DNA of 64,000 nt from an uncultured Phycisphaerales bacterium (GCA_937927975.1 CALEZT010000157.1:10360-74359), one strand, 5' to 3'. Numbered from the stretch's first letter, positions 54,214 through 63,068 are shown. Program-made: numbers and translations. Notes: generated by a model not told the origin, from the sequence alone.

Positions 54214-54801
54214 GGTCCTGGTCTCCGGAACGCGTTAAGCTCCCACTCATTCGTCTCAGCATCAGCAGGGGTGTCGCTCTGGGAATCATTATCGAGAGCG
54301 TGTGGGGAGAAAGCAAGGGAATTCTGCGGCGGGACGCCGCGTGGAAGCGTGTAAGCGTAGAAGCGTAGAAGCGTGGATGCGTTGGGAGAAAGAGCGGTGG
54401 GCGGAGCCCGCCCTGCCGCTGCCGCGCTGTCCTTGTGCGGTTTCCATCAGCGTTCATCCGCGTTCATCTGCGGTTGCTTGAAGCAGTGATCCGTTGCCCG
54501 TGGCCCGTGACCCGCGTTTCGGATGCGGACCGATGCCGGCCGGACTCTTTCTGAACGCTTCCACGCTTCTACGCATCCACGCTCCCACGTTTTTTCTGCC
54601 CGAATTCTCCGCCGGCGACTGCTACTCCTGTGACGACAAGGGTTTACAACGGTGAGCCTTTTCGCATGTTTGTTTGATTATTTGTTGACAGAAGTCCTTG
54701 ATCATTGTACCATAGTCTCTGTCGCGGCCCGGTCGTCCCTTGCGAGCGACGGGGCACGGGTCACGAGACACTTGCCAGAAGCGAGCTGGAAAGGGAGAAA
54801 C
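54214..54801. other. 588-bp repeat-rich intergenic region
   Basis: Contains AAGCGTAGAAGCGTAGAAGC runs (54352-54380) mirrored by CGCTTCCACGCTTCTACGC (54558-54580), the dispersed CGTTCATCCGCGTTCATCTG repeat (54446-54475) and a CCCGTGGCCCGTGACCCG run (54495). No gene is seen until the HNH protein at 54802. Confidence 0.6.
54322..54365 (-). repeat. Right inverted repeat flanking the ORF6N gene
   Basis: TGCGGCGGGACGCCGCGT and AAGCGTGTAAGCGTAGAAGC pair with the left arm at 53515-53557, so the ORF6N gene sits between inverted repeats about 800 bp apart. Confidence 0.7.
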
Positions 54802-55794
54802 ATGAAGACAAGGCACAACCGCACTCTCGTAGGGGCGACGCATGCGTCGCCCGCCCCTGGGAAGCGCCGATCGTCCGCGCGTCGCAAGAAGCCGGCCCAG
54901 GGCCGGGCCGACCCGCGTCAGACCGTGCCCCTGATCTGCCAGGGCGTCACGCCGCCGCGGGGACTGCGACTGCCGCCGATCGACAGCGAGGTCTGGCCGC
55001 CCTGCTGTCGCGGGGAGTTGTGGGAGTGGAACGTCGCGAGATATTACGTGAACCGGTGCCAGTTGTGCGAGCATGCATGCCGGCCGCCAGAGAGCCGTCG
55101 ATGGCGGGACTCCTTCGCGTTTCTGCCCTCGGCCCTTTTGTGCACCGAGCATCCGGACAGCCCCGGGCAGTTGCGCGAGGTCTGGCCGACCGGGTGGTGC
55201 CGGAACTTCCAAGCGGTCCGCGTGGAGCGGCCGCGGACCCGGCGGCGGGAGCACGTCGACGAACGGCTGCTGGACTGGAGTTCGCCCGTCTACAAATGCT
55301 ACGAGGGCTCGCGTCGAATCAAGCTGTCGGGCGACCGCTTCGTCCTCGTGGACCCCGAGGACTACGAGGAACTCAGCAGGCACAAGTGGTGCGCCAGCAA
55401 CAAGCGAGGCGGCATGGTGTATGCAATGCGGCGGGACAAGAAGGGGCGGACCATCTACATGCACCGCCAGATCACGAAGGCGAGGAAGGGCTCGACCGTG
55501 GACCACAAGAACTGCCGGATCTGGGACAACCGGCGGTGCAACCTGCGGGCGTGCACGCAGCGTCAGAACCAGATGAACAAGGGCCCGCACGGCGGGTCGT
55601 CGGGCTTCGTCGGCGTGTACCCGCGAGGCGACCACTGGGAGGCGGGAATCACCTCGCGCGGCAGGCACTACTACCTCGGGCGGTTCGACGATCCGGTCGC
55701 GGCGGCCAAGGCCCGCGACCGCAAGGCGTTCGAGCTGCACGGGCAGTTCGCGTACCTGAACTTCCCGGAAGATTACGCGGATCGTGACCCGTGA
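54802..55794 (+). CDS. HNH endonuclease-AP2 domain protein
   Basis: 330 residues from ATG 54802 (AAGGGAG upstream). A Cys-rich middle (RCQLCEHACRPPESRRW) may bind zinc. HNH-type core: TVDHKNCRIWDNRRCNLRAC followed by TQRQNQMN (about 235-265). A C-terminal AP2 DNA-binding domain: SGFVGVYPRGDHWEAGI and YYLGRFDDPVAAAKARD (about 275-325). HNH-AP2 proteins are mostly free-standing homing-endonuclease-like selfish genes in phages and bacteria. Surrounded by repeats. Confidence 0.85.
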   Translation: MKTRHNRTLVGATHASPAPGKRRSSARRKKPAQGRADPRQTVPLICQGVTPPRGLRLPPIDSEVWPPCCRGELWEWNVARYYVNRCQLCEHACRPPESRRWRDSFAFLPSALLCTEHPDSPGQLREVWPTGWCRNFQAVRVERPRTRRREHVDERLLDWSSPVYKCYEGSRRIKLSGDRFVLVDPEDYEELSRHKWCASNKRGGMVYAMRRDKKGRTIYMHRQITKARKGSTVDHKNCRIWDNRRCNLRACTQRQNQMNKGPHGGSSGFVGVYPRGDHWEAGITSRGRHYYLGRFDDPVAAAKARDRKAFELHGQFAYLNFPEDYADRDP

Positions 55795-55842
55795 CCCGTG
55801 GCTCGTGTCTCGTGGCCCGTGCGGCGGGACCACTGTCGGCTC

Positions 55843-56640
55843 TTACCGGTCCCGACCCGGCCTGGCCAGCCGCACGATGATCCACACGGCCACCGCCGCG
55901 TAGATCGCGCACAGCGCGATCAGCGGATAGATCAGTTGGGGGATCGCGGTCATGATGCCCTCGGACAGATACGCCTGCGCCCAGCACAGCGGCGCCATGC
56001 CCAGCATCGTGCCGACCATGACCTTCCAGACCGGGATGCCCGCCAGTCCCGCCGCGTACGACACGAGGTCCGACGACGTCAGCGGATTGACGCGCAGAAG
56101 CAGGATCACCCAGAACCCCGCCCTGGCCAGCTTTTCGCGGTACACCGCCAACCGCCCCTGCTCCAGCCAGGACGCGAATCGCTTGCCGCCCAGCGCCCGA
56201 ATCGCGGCACACGCGATCCCGGCCCCGAACGTGTTGCCCAGCAGCGAGAGCAACCCTCCGAGAAAGCCGCCAAACACGACGCCGCCGGGGGCGTAGAGCA
56301 TCAATCCCGGGATCGGCGCGACGACCACCTCGACGGTCACAAGACCGACGTACGCCAGCGGCGCCACCGCGCCGAGGGAGTCGAAGTACTCCTGAATCAG
56401 CCGGACCCGCTCCTCGGCCGTCACGCCCCGCGATGAGAACGCCGCGACGATCCCGCCGGACCGGTGCGACCACGCCGCCCATCCCGCGATCGCGACCGCG
56501 AGGGCCAAGCCCAGCCACAAAGCCCAAGCCCCCGCAATCCAACGCCATCGGCGCCCCGAACGGGGCTTGCCCTTCGAAGCCGTCGAATCGGCCTGTGACG
56601 TCGGACCTGGATTGTGCGAACCGGACTGGACCAAGAACAA
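55843..56640 (-). CDS. TVP38/TMEM64 (VTT/DedA-like) membrane protein
   Basis: 265 residues. A basic N-terminal tail precedes helix WIAGAWALWLGLALAVAIAGW. The VTT domain includes VVVAPIPGLMLYAPGGVVFG, GNTFGAGIACAAIRALGGKRF and LLLRVNPLTSSDLVSYAAGL (about 105-220), the membrane core of the family, followed by more helices. DedA/VTT proteins act in lipid scrambling or flipping; a specific role is unknown. Confidence 0.88.
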   Translation of the reverse strand: MFLVQSGSHNPGPTSQADSTASKGKPRSGRRWRWIAGAWALWLGLALAVAIAGWAAWSHRSGGIVAAFSSRGVTAEERVRLIQEYFDSLGAVAPLAYVGLVTVEVVVAPIPGLMLYAPGGVVFGGFLGGLLSLLGNTFGAGIACAAIRALGGKRFASWLEQGRLAVYREKLARAGFWVILLLRVNPLTSSDLVSYAAGLAGIPVWKVMVGTMLGMAPLCWAQAYLSEGIMTAIPQLIYPLIALCAIYAAVAVWIIVRLARPGRDR

Positions 56641-57021
56641 CCCTCAGGAATCAAAGGCCCCATCATAGCGGTCGGTTCCGCAGGGGGCAAGGCCGCTGGC
56701 GTTCGCAACAAGGCCGCAAGACGCGATGCAAGCGTTCCGTCTCGCTGCTGTCGTCTGCACTTTTTCCTGGATTCTCGACGCCCCAGGCGATACAATCTGT
56801 CTCATCGTCGGTTATTCGATTTCTATCAGTCACCGGGGGTTCTTCGGCGGCCCAAGCGACGCGGAGATCGCCGAGAGCCCGGGCGAGGACCCGCGAAGGC
56901 TCCGCGGGAATCAGACTCGGGCCCAAAGCGAGGTTCCGCAAGCGGCTGTCGAGCTGCCCCTGGATATTCCTGGAGTTGGGCGGGGGCGGACCCCGGACCC
57001 CTCGGAGAGAAGGAGAAAACC
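56641..57021 (+). promoter_or_regulatory. 381-bp upstream region of the unrecognised 301-aa gene
   Basis: TACAAT at 56791-56796 is a candidate -10 box with no good -35. The leader would be about 220 bases, ending in AGGAG before TTG 57022. No other feature is seen. Confidence 0.35.
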
Positions 57022-57927
57022 TTGTCGGAAAAGGTGAAGATACCCAAGAGCAAAGCGGAGCTCAAGCGTCCGCTGAACGAGCGTCATGCGTTCCTGCTGA
57101 TCGAGAAGAACAACGCCTGGATCACCAGTCCCAACCGGGAACTCGCGGAGACTTTCGGCTCGCTGATCCTGCGGGGCGCTCCCGTCACCGTCGTCAAGAC
57201 CGGCAGAGTCATCGTCTGGGGGATCTACGCCGGAGAGCCGGAGGAGACCGGCACGATCATCCTCGATCGCAAGTCGGACGGCCGCTTCAAGCTCGTGCCG
57301 CTGGAGGTTACGCCGGACAGGCTCCTGACGCGCGTGGCGCACTTGATTGGCTGCCCCGGCAGCGTGACCTCCGAGGAAGGGCAACACGGCCACGTTCTCC
57401 GCGGCCGGCTCCGGCGTGCAGGCGAGACCGCCGCGAAGGAGGCGGTGGTTCGGGAGCCGCAGCCCGAGGCCGCGCCGGCCTCCGAAGCGCCGGTGAGCGG
57501 TTTCGAGAAGATCACCGGGGCCGACGCGGTCGCCGCCATCGGGCAGAAGGTCTACATCGAGTTCCTCGAACGCGGCGTCAAGGTCCGCATCCGAGGCAAG
57601 CGGGCGGACTGCGAGGCGACCGCGAAACGCATCCTCAAGGGCAGCCCGACAGTGGCCTCGGACCAGGGCGCCAAGTACATGATCGAAGGCAACCTCAGCA
57701 AACCGTTTCTCACGAAGGGAACCAACCAGCAGGGTCCCGACGCCCACGGCGTCTGTACCCGCGAGGACGCCACGGAGCGCGCCTTCACCGCATTCGGAGA
57801 GAACCTCCCTGCGGTCCAGGCCGCCTGCCTCAAAGGCTGCAAAGAAGACACGATGGTCACGATCGTCGTCAACGACCGCTCGGCCGGTCAGATCGTGATC
57901 TGCTCGGGCAGACGACGCACCGCGTAG
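57022..57927 (+). CDS. Unrecognised 301-aa cytosolic protein
   Basis: 301 residues from TTG 57022, chosen because AGGAG lies 7 bases upstream and codon use becomes regular from there. Not recognised. It opens with a basic helix, then RHAFLLIEKNNAWITSP and VTVVKTGRVIVWGIYAG (beta-rich), a proline/alanine linker near 145-160, then GFEKITGADAVAAIGQKVYI. No signal peptide or membrane segment; six cysteines but no metal motif. Stands alone between a VTT protein and prepilins. Confidence 0.6.
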   Translation: MSEKVKIPKSKAELKRPLNERHAFLLIEKNNAWITSPNRELAETFGSLILRGAPVTVVKTGRVIVWGIYAGEPEETGTIILDRKSDGRFKLVPLEVTPDRLLTRVAHLIGCPGSVTSEEGQHGHVLRGRLRRAGETAAKEAVVREPQPEAAPASEAPVSGFEKITGADAVAAIGQKVYIEFLERGVKVRIRGKRADCEATAKRILKGSPTVASDQGAKYMIEGNLSKPFLTKGTNQQGPDAHGVCTREDATERAFTAFGENLPAVQAACLKGCKEDTMVTIVVNDRSAGQIVICSGRRRTA

Positions 57928-57988
57928 TCCGGCGCACAGAGAGAACCACAGTCGTTGAACCGGGCCCCGAACGGACGGGAAGCGACGA

Positions 57989-58786
57989 TCACGGAGCGGT
58001 CTTGAGCGGCCAGCCGTGCTTCTCGAATCTCCGCGTCGGGAAGAACTCACTGGTGCTGTAGTCCGCGGTCTTGTCCGGCGCCACCTGCAGGCCGGACTTG
58101 ACCGAATCGACGTGCGAGTCCACGAAGACAAGGTTGCAGGTTCCGCCGTTCCAATCGTTCTGCTTGGCGCCGTGGAACGTGCCGAACCAGTCCCGCCCGT
58201 CGGGGCACAGCGCGTTGTCGTTGAGCACGTTCGCGTTGCCCGGCCGGGTCCACATGTTCTCCTCGGCGAAGAAGAACACCTCCGCGTGGCTCCGACTGAC
58301 CCGCGACCGCTTGATGACGCCGCCCGGGTTGGTCCCGCCGGTGCTGCCCAGGAACGCATTCATACTGTAGCTGTAGTACGGATCGATCGGGTTCGTGGCG
58401 ACGTGGCTCGGGTGGCGGGCCCCCTCCGACTTGGCCAGCACGTTGAACGTGGGGCACAGATGCACCTGCTCGTCCTTGAGATAAGGCCAGAAGGGACCGT
58501 CGGCCGGATATCGCGGGTCATGCCACCGGCAGTACCGCTCATATCCGCTCACAGGGGCCTCCGACTTCACCAGGGAGTTCCACGCGGAGGGATACCGGTC
58601 CTCGGAGTCGTCCAGGTACATCGCCTGGGCGATTCCGTACTGGCGCAGGTTGCCTCGACAATTCATTTCCTGGGCTTGCGATTTGACCCGCTGGAGGGCC
58701 GGCATCATGATCGCCATCAGAATCGCGATGATGGCGATAACCACGAGCAGTTCGATCAGCGTAAAGGCCGACAGTCGGCGTTCCAT
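57989..58786 (-). CDS. Prepilin-type (type II pseudopilin-like) protein
   Basis: 265 residues; ATG 58786 is chosen for GGAG 8 bases upstream. A type IV prepilin leader MERRLSA is followed by FTLIELLVVIAIIAILMAIM, with Glu5 present. The remainder is a beta-rich pilin-type head (NCRGNLRQYGIAQAMYLDD, NPIDPYYSYSMNAF, DSHVDSVK) like those abundant in planctomycetes. Processed by prepilin peptidase. Divergent from the two pilin-like genes at 59064 and 59655. Confidence 0.88.
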   Translation of the reverse strand: MERRLSAFTLIELLVVIAIIAILMAIMMPALQRVKSQAQEMNCRGNLRQYGIAQAMYLDDSEDRYPSAWNSLVKSEAPVSGYERYCRWHDPRYPADGPFWPYLKDEQVHLCPTFNVLAKSEGARHPSHVATNPIDPYYSYSMNAFLGSTGGTNPGGVIKRSRVSRSHAEVFFFAEENMWTRPGNANVLNDNALCPDGRDWFGTFHGAKQNDWNGGTCNLVFVDSHVDSVKSGLQVAPDKTADYSTSEFFPTRRFEKHGWPLKTAP

Positions 58787-58973
58787 GGCACGTCTCCTTC
58801 CCAATTCTGGAAATTCACATGAACCAATATCGCCTGATTCGGCTATGACAGCCCGTCCGGTCCCCGCCGCCGCACGGATTCATCATATCGCTGTGCCGGG
58901 TCCGGATGCAACATTTTCTCGTTTTTCGGACGCCTGAGGGGGCCCTGTCGCCAGAGTTCGGACACGACCCTTT

Positions 58974-59002
58974 TTGCCGCCTTCGGATTCGTTTGTTATG
59001 CT
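58974..59002 (+). promoter_or_regulatory. Promoter of the GspG-like gene
   Basis: TTGCCG (58974-58979) and TATGCT (58997-59002) with a 17-base spacer, about 60 bases before ATG 59064. Confidence 0.5.
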
Positions 59003-59063
59003 TGTCGTGGAGGCCCGCTCGGGCGGAGCCTGCTCCAATACGGTCTGTCGTAAGGGGTTTGTC

Positions 59064-59525
59064 ATGATTGCCAAACGAGCTTTCACCCTGGTGGAGTTGA
59101 TGATCGTCGTCGCTCTGCTGGGGATCATGGCGGCCATCGTCATTCCCCAGTTCGGCTCCAACACGTCCGAGGCCAAGGTTTCCGCGCTGAGCTCCAATCT
59201 GGCGGCCGTCCGCAAACAAATCGAACTGTACCGCTACCACCATCAGGAACAACTGCCGGCCGCGCTCGGCGAGACCGGCGCCGATTTCGTCCGTCGCATG
59301 ACCACCAAGACGGACATCGCAGGCAACGCGGGCGCCCAGTTCGGCCCCTACTTCCTGCGAATGCCCGCCAATCCGTTCAACAACCTCGACACCGTGCGGG
59401 TCGGCGGGGCCGCCGCCGGGGCGAACACCCACGGCTGGCGCTTCGATCCCGCCAGCGGACAACTCCAGGCGGACGACAACATCGACGCCAACGGCGACGG
59501 CATTCTCGATCACGTCGCGCTCTGA
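59064..59525 (+). CDS. GspG-like type II pseudopilin, paralogue 1
   Basis: 153 residues. MIAKRA then FTLVELMIVVALLGIMAAIV gives a standard prepilin cleavage site with Glu5. The C-terminal head (IELYRYHHQEQLPA, MPANPFNNLDTVRVGG, HGWRFDPASGQLQADD) resembles major pseudopilins; the terminal aspartate-rich DDNIDANGDGILD could bind calcium. A paralogue follows at 59655. Confidence 0.85.
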   Translation: MIAKRAFTLVELMIVVALLGIMAAIVIPQFGSNTSEAKVSALSSNLAAVRKQIELYRYHHQEQLPAALGETGADFVRRMTTKTDIAGNAGAQFGPYFLRMPANPFNNLDTVRVGGAAAGANTHGWRFDPASGQLQADDNIDANGDGILDHVAL

Positions 59526-59561
59526 TCGCGACCCCGACCCGGCGATTGCGTCGCAGGGGTT

Positions 59562-59589
59562 TTGCATCGAAGCCTTCCTTCCGTATACT
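59562..59589 (+). promoter_or_regulatory. Promoter of the second GspG-like gene
   Basis: TTGCAT (59562-59567) and TATACT (59584-59589) with a 16-base spacer, about 65 bases before ATG 59655. Confidence 0.55.
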
Positions 59590-59654
59590 TTTCCGGGACG
59601 GCGACATCTGGGGGTTCCGTCCACGCGTTCTGGCACGCAGCTCGGAGAGATGGG

Positions 59655-60110
59655 ATGAAAACACGAGGCGGATTCTCGCTGATTCAGGTCGTTCTCGCCA
59701 TGGTCGTTCTCCTATTGATCGGCTCGACCCTGGCCCCGCGGTTCAGTTCGGCCGGCGCCGACGCGCGGATCGCAGGTCTGTGCGAGAACCTGCAGAACGT
59801 CCGCCGCCATATCGAGGTCTATCGCCGTCAGCACGAGGACCGGCTTCCGGCCCTGGCTGGCGAGAGCGGCGAGGACTTCATCCGGCGGATCACCGGGGTC
59901 GGCGAGAATCCCATGGGCGAGAGCTCCTGGCCGCGACTGGAGCGGATGCCCGTCAATCCGTACAACCGCCTCGACACGGTCCGAATCGGCGGAGCCGTCG
60001 CCGGCGCGGGTACCCACGGCTGGCGCTTCGATCCGGTCACCGGGGCCTTCCAGGCCGACGATCCCTCCGACACGAACGGCGACGGCCTCTCCGAACACGC
60101 GAGTCTGTAG
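59655..60110 (+). CDS. GspG-like pseudopilin, paralogue 2 lacking Glu5
   Basis: 151 residues, clearly homologous to the preceding gene (MPVNPYNRLDTVRIGGAVAG, HGWRFDPVTGAFQADDPSD). The leader is MKTRGG and the mature protein starts FSLIQVVLAMVVLLLIGS: position 5 is Gln instead of the conserved Glu that aligns subunits during assembly. It may be a specialised minor or decayed pseudopilin. Confidence 0.8.
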   Translation: MKTRGGFSLIQVVLAMVVLLLIGSTLAPRFSSAGADARIAGLCENLQNVRRHIEVYRRQHEDRLPALAGESGEDFIRRITGVGENPMGESSWPRLERMPVNPYNRLDTVRIGGAVAGAGTHGWRFDPVTGAFQADDPSDTNGDGLSEHASL

Positions 60111-60156
60111 TCCCAACACGACCACACACCGAACCGAAACACTGGCCGCGTTCGGA

Positions 60157-60245
60157 GGCTCCGTTTTGGGCATTTGGGTCTTGAACCTTCGTGCTTGTTT
60201 CGGATTTCGGGTTTCGAGTTTCGAGTTTTCTGGCTCATCCGGCTT
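60157..60245 (-). repeat. Dispersed 'CGAAATCCGAAAC' repeat, inverted relative to 49079
   Basis: GCTTGTTTCGGATTTCGGGT (complement CGAAATCCGAAACA) with TTGGGTCTTGAACC is the inverted relative of 49079-49215. It abuts the left arm of the next element. Confidence 0.6.
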
Positions 60246-60716
60246 TTGCGTACTTGGAGATAGGGCAACGACCGGCCGCCGGGGACGCCGTCCCCGGACC
60301 CCTGGGATTTCCCGCTTTGGGCCAGAAACATCAGGAGCAGAGCCGATCCGATCCGTGTTCCAGGAAAACCGACACCACTTGCCTTCTGTCCTCCCGCATG
60401 GCGTCTGCTCTGGTGGATCTCTTGTCGCAGATCCCGGTCGCGGATATACTCCATATGTCGCGACGGAAGACGGGTCGGGCCCCCAAACGCGATTCATCGC
60501 GTTTGGGAACCCGCTCTGCTGGGAAGCAACCCGCCCCCCCGGCGAGAGCCCGCGTCGCGGGAGGGCCACGGTCCAGGGACATGGGCGACGCTGCCTTTGT
60601 GGTTCGTCGCCTTCCCCCATGCCATGTTTCTGGCGCAAAGCGACAAATCCCAGGGGTTTGGGGACGGCGTCCCCAAAGGCCATGGAAGTACGCGAAAACC
60701 GGATGAGCCAGTTTTC
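60225..60716. mobile_element. ~490-bp inverted-repeat element without a coding sequence
   Basis: The left arm (60225-60330) contains CTGGCTCATCCGGCTTTTGC, GGACGCCGTCCCCGGACC and CCCTGGGATTTCCCGCTTTG; the right arm (60610-60716) is their imperfect reverse complement. A perfect 11-bp hairpin CCCAAACGCGA/TCGCGTTTGGG (60482-60507) is in the centre. No convincing ORF is inside. It looks like a MITE-like element or large structured RNA. The right arm ends at the stop of the oxidoreductase. Confidence 0.55.
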
Positions 60717-61994
60717 TTATGACCTCCACGGACTTCGCGTCGCGCGGGCGAGCATGCGGTCGGCCTCGGGATCGCTGACAAACCGCTCTGCCCTCGGGTC
60801 CCACTGGAGCTGGCGGCCCAGACGCAGGCAGATGTTTGCGATGTGACAGGTCGTCGTCGAGCGGTGCGCCACCTCGGGCGAGGCGATCGTGCGGGCCCGC
60901 GTGCGGACGCACTCCAGGAAGTCGTGGTGGTGGCCTTCCATGAATTCATAGCCCCGCTGAGCCGCGTTGAGCCTTCGCAGGATGGCGTCGCTGGAGGCGG
61001 TGACCTTGCCTGTGTCGTCGACGTCCACCCAGCCTTCCGTGCCGACGAACTTGTTGCCCCGCGGTCCTCGGCCCGGCTCGGTCTCGTCGTGCATGACCAT
61101 CTTGACGCCGTCAGCGTACGTCGCGGTGACCTCGAATCTCACCGGCGTGTTGAACAACCCCTCTTTGGGGAACTCGGCCCAGCCTTCGTAGTGAATCGGG
61201 CTGGTCTGCTCGTCGCCGTGCGCCCATTGGGCCAGGTCCGCGAAGTGCGCGCCGAGGTCGGTGAGCTGGCCGCCGGAGTAGTCGTAGATCCAGCGGAACG
61301 AGCCGTGACAGCGCCTCTGCGTGTACGGCTCCCACGGCGCGGGACCGAGCCACAGGTTGTAGTCGAATCCCTCCGGCGCCGACTGGGCCGGTTGCGGCGG
61401 GCACGTCGGGCCGTTGTGATAATAGCAGTGGAGGGTCTTCAGTTCGCCCAACACCCCATTTCGGGCCATGTCCACCGCGAACCGGAAGCACGCGATGCTC
61501 CGACGTTGCGTGCCGCTCTGGTAGACCGTGTTGTAGCGGCGCATCGTCTCGACGACCGCCCGGCCCTCCGCGACGGTCAGGGAGATCGGCTTCTCGCAGT
61601 AGATGTCCTTGCCCGCCTTGGCGGCCTCGATGGCCAGAATCGCGTGCCAATGGTCCGGCGTCGCGATCAGCACGGTGTCGAGGTCCCGGCGGGCGAGCAC
61701 CTCGCGAAAATCTCGGTACGCGGCGCAGTCCGTGTTCCCATAGGCGGCATCCACGGTGTCCTTCGCCCGCTTGAGGTGGTTGGCGTCCACGTCGCAGACC
61801 GCCAGGACCCGCACGTCGTGGAAGGTGAGAAAACTCCTTAGATTGTGCATCCCCTGGCCGCCCAGGCCGATGGCCCCCATCGTGATCCGTCGGCTCGGGG
61901 CGTTGGCGCCGCAGGCGTTCGACGAAATCACATACGGCAGCGCCAACGCCGCAGCACCGCCCAGAACCTGCCTTCGCGAAAGTCCTCGATTCAT
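60717..61994 (-). CDS. TAT-exported Gfo/Idh/MocA oxidoreductase
   Basis: 425 residues. A twin-arginine leader (LSRRQVLGGAAALALPYVIS) precedes a Rossmann domain (ITMGAIGLGGQGMHNLR) and the family motif EKPISLTVAEGRAVVE, whose lysine is catalytic. C-terminal alpha/beta domain with GGQLTDLGAHFADL. It probably oxidises or rearranges sugars outside the cytoplasm with NAD. A promoter on the minus strand (TTGCCG 62088-62093, TACAAT 62066-62071, 16 bases apart) lies upstream. Confidence 0.92.
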   Translation of the reverse strand: MNRGLSRRQVLGGAAALALPYVISSNACGANAPSRRITMGAIGLGGQGMHNLRSFLTFHDVRVLAVCDVDANHLKRAKDTVDAAYGNTDCAAYRDFREVLARRDLDTVLIATPDHWHAILAIEAAKAGKDIYCEKPISLTVAEGRAVVETMRRYNTVYQSGTQRRSIACFRFAVDMARNGVLGELKTLHCYYHNGPTCPPQPAQSAPEGFDYNLWLGPAPWEPYTQRRCHGSFRWIYDYSGGQLTDLGAHFADLAQWAHGDEQTSPIHYEGWAEFPKEGLFNTPVRFEVTATYADGVKMVMHDETEPGRGPRGNKFVGTEGWVDVDDTGKVTASSDAILRRLNAAQRGYEFMEGHHHDFLECVRTRARTIASPEVAHRSTTTCHIANICLRLGRQLQWDPRAERFVSDPEADRMLARATRSPWRS

Positions 61995-62065
61995 GCCTTA
62001 TCTCCACCACCAGATGCGGATGCCCAGGAAGACAACCGGCCCCTGCCGGTCGCCCACGGGACCCT

Positions 62066-62093
62066 ATTGTACGCTTCAACGAAAGCGCGGCAA
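62066..62093 (-). promoter_or_regulatory. Promoter of the oxidoreductase gene
   Basis: Minus-strand TTGCCG and TACAAT, 16-base spacer. The 333-bp gap 61995-62327 also contains the plus-strand promoter of the DUF1080 gene. Confidence 0.5.
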
Positions 62094-62226
62094 GAACCAA
62101 GTCCGTCAACGCGGATCGCGGACAGCGTCTACCAAGCAATCAACGCACCCTCCAAATCTCGCGGTCTTATGGCACACGCGTAACGACGGTCCTTCTCCCT
62201 GCGAACACGTTCCACACAAGTTGTCA

Positions 62227-62255
62227 TTGATGCATGGTCCGGCCCGCAATACAAT
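62227..62255 (+). promoter_or_regulatory. Promoter of the DUF1080 gene
   Basis: TTGATG (62227-62232) and TACAAT (62250-62255), 17 bases apart, about 72 bases before ATG 62328. Confidence 0.55.
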
Positions 62256-62327
62256 GACGGCATCATGGGCGGCCCTGCTTACTGCCCGGCTGCCGAAGGA
62301 AGACCGAACCATGAAGGAGATGGGACC

Positions 62328-63068
62328 ATGAAGATGCAAGATGCTCGCCTGTATGGGATTGTCGTCGCGGCGGTCGCAATCATGAGCGCTGCGTTGCTCG
62401 CCGGGCAGCCGCAGGAAAAGGAAGAAGGGTTCGTGACGTTGTTTCCGAAGGATGGGACACCCGAGGGCTGGCTGGTGCGGAGTTGGAGCGACGTGAGCAA
62501 GCTGCCGGCCGCCCCGAACACCAAGTGGGTCGTCCAGGACGGCATCCTCCACGGCGGCGAGCCCCGCGGATCGTGGCTGTTGAGCCCCAAGCCGTACGGC
62601 GACTTCATCCTGAAATACGACTTCAAGCTCGGTCCCACCGGCAATAGCGGCTGCGCGTTGCGGGTTCCCCTGGCGGGCGATCCCGCCTTCGACGGCATGG
62701 AGCTGCAGATGGCGGACTATCGCTACAATCCCGACGCGAAAGACTCCGAACTCACCGGCGGCATCTACCGCGCGATTGCCCCGCGCAAGCAGGTCTACAA
62801 ACCCGAGCAGTGGAACTCCTACGTCGTGACGCTCAAGGGCTCGCGTCTGCACGTCGTGCTCAACGGCGAAGTGATCCACGATCTGAACCTCGACGAGCAG
62901 GACCAAGTCGTGCTGCGCCACAACGGCCAGCCCTGCCCCAAGGTGAAAGACCGTCCTCGCAAGGGGCATATCGGGTTTCAGGAGCTCAGCCGGGGCGCCG
63001 AGCACGTCCTGATCCGCAACGCTCGCATCAAGGTTCTCGACGACCCGAACCCGCCGACGGCGAAATAG
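62328..63068 (+). CDS. Exported DUF1080 (3-keto-disaccharide hydrolase-like) protein
   Basis: 246 residues from ATG 62328 (AAGGAG upstream). Signal peptide LYGIVVAAVAIMSAALLAG. The concanavalin-like DUF1080 pattern is clear: WVVQDGILHG, GDFILKYDFKLGPTGNSGCALR, MELQMADYR, EQWNSYVVTLKGSRLHVVLN and GHIGFQ. Members act on sugars, some as 3-keto-disaccharide hydrolases; neighbouring a Gfo/Idh/MocA gene supports a sugar-oxidation role. Confidence 0.88.
   Translation: MKMQDARLYGIVVAAVAIMSAALLAGQPQEKEEGFVTLFPKDGTPEGWLVRSWSDVSKLPAAPNTKWVVQDGILHGGEPRGSWLLSPKPYGDFILKYDFKLGPTGNSGCALRVPLAGDPAFDGMELQMADYRYNPDAKDSELTGGIYRAIAPRKQVYKPEQWNSYVVTLKGSRLHVVLNGEVIHDLNLDEQDQVVLRHNGQPCPKVKDRPRKGHIGFQELSRGAEHVLIRNARIKVLDDPNPPTAK

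Noticed and set aside
54622..55833. 403-aa minus-strand ORF
   Set aside because: Antisense to the HNH-AP2 gene, with no recognisable domain.
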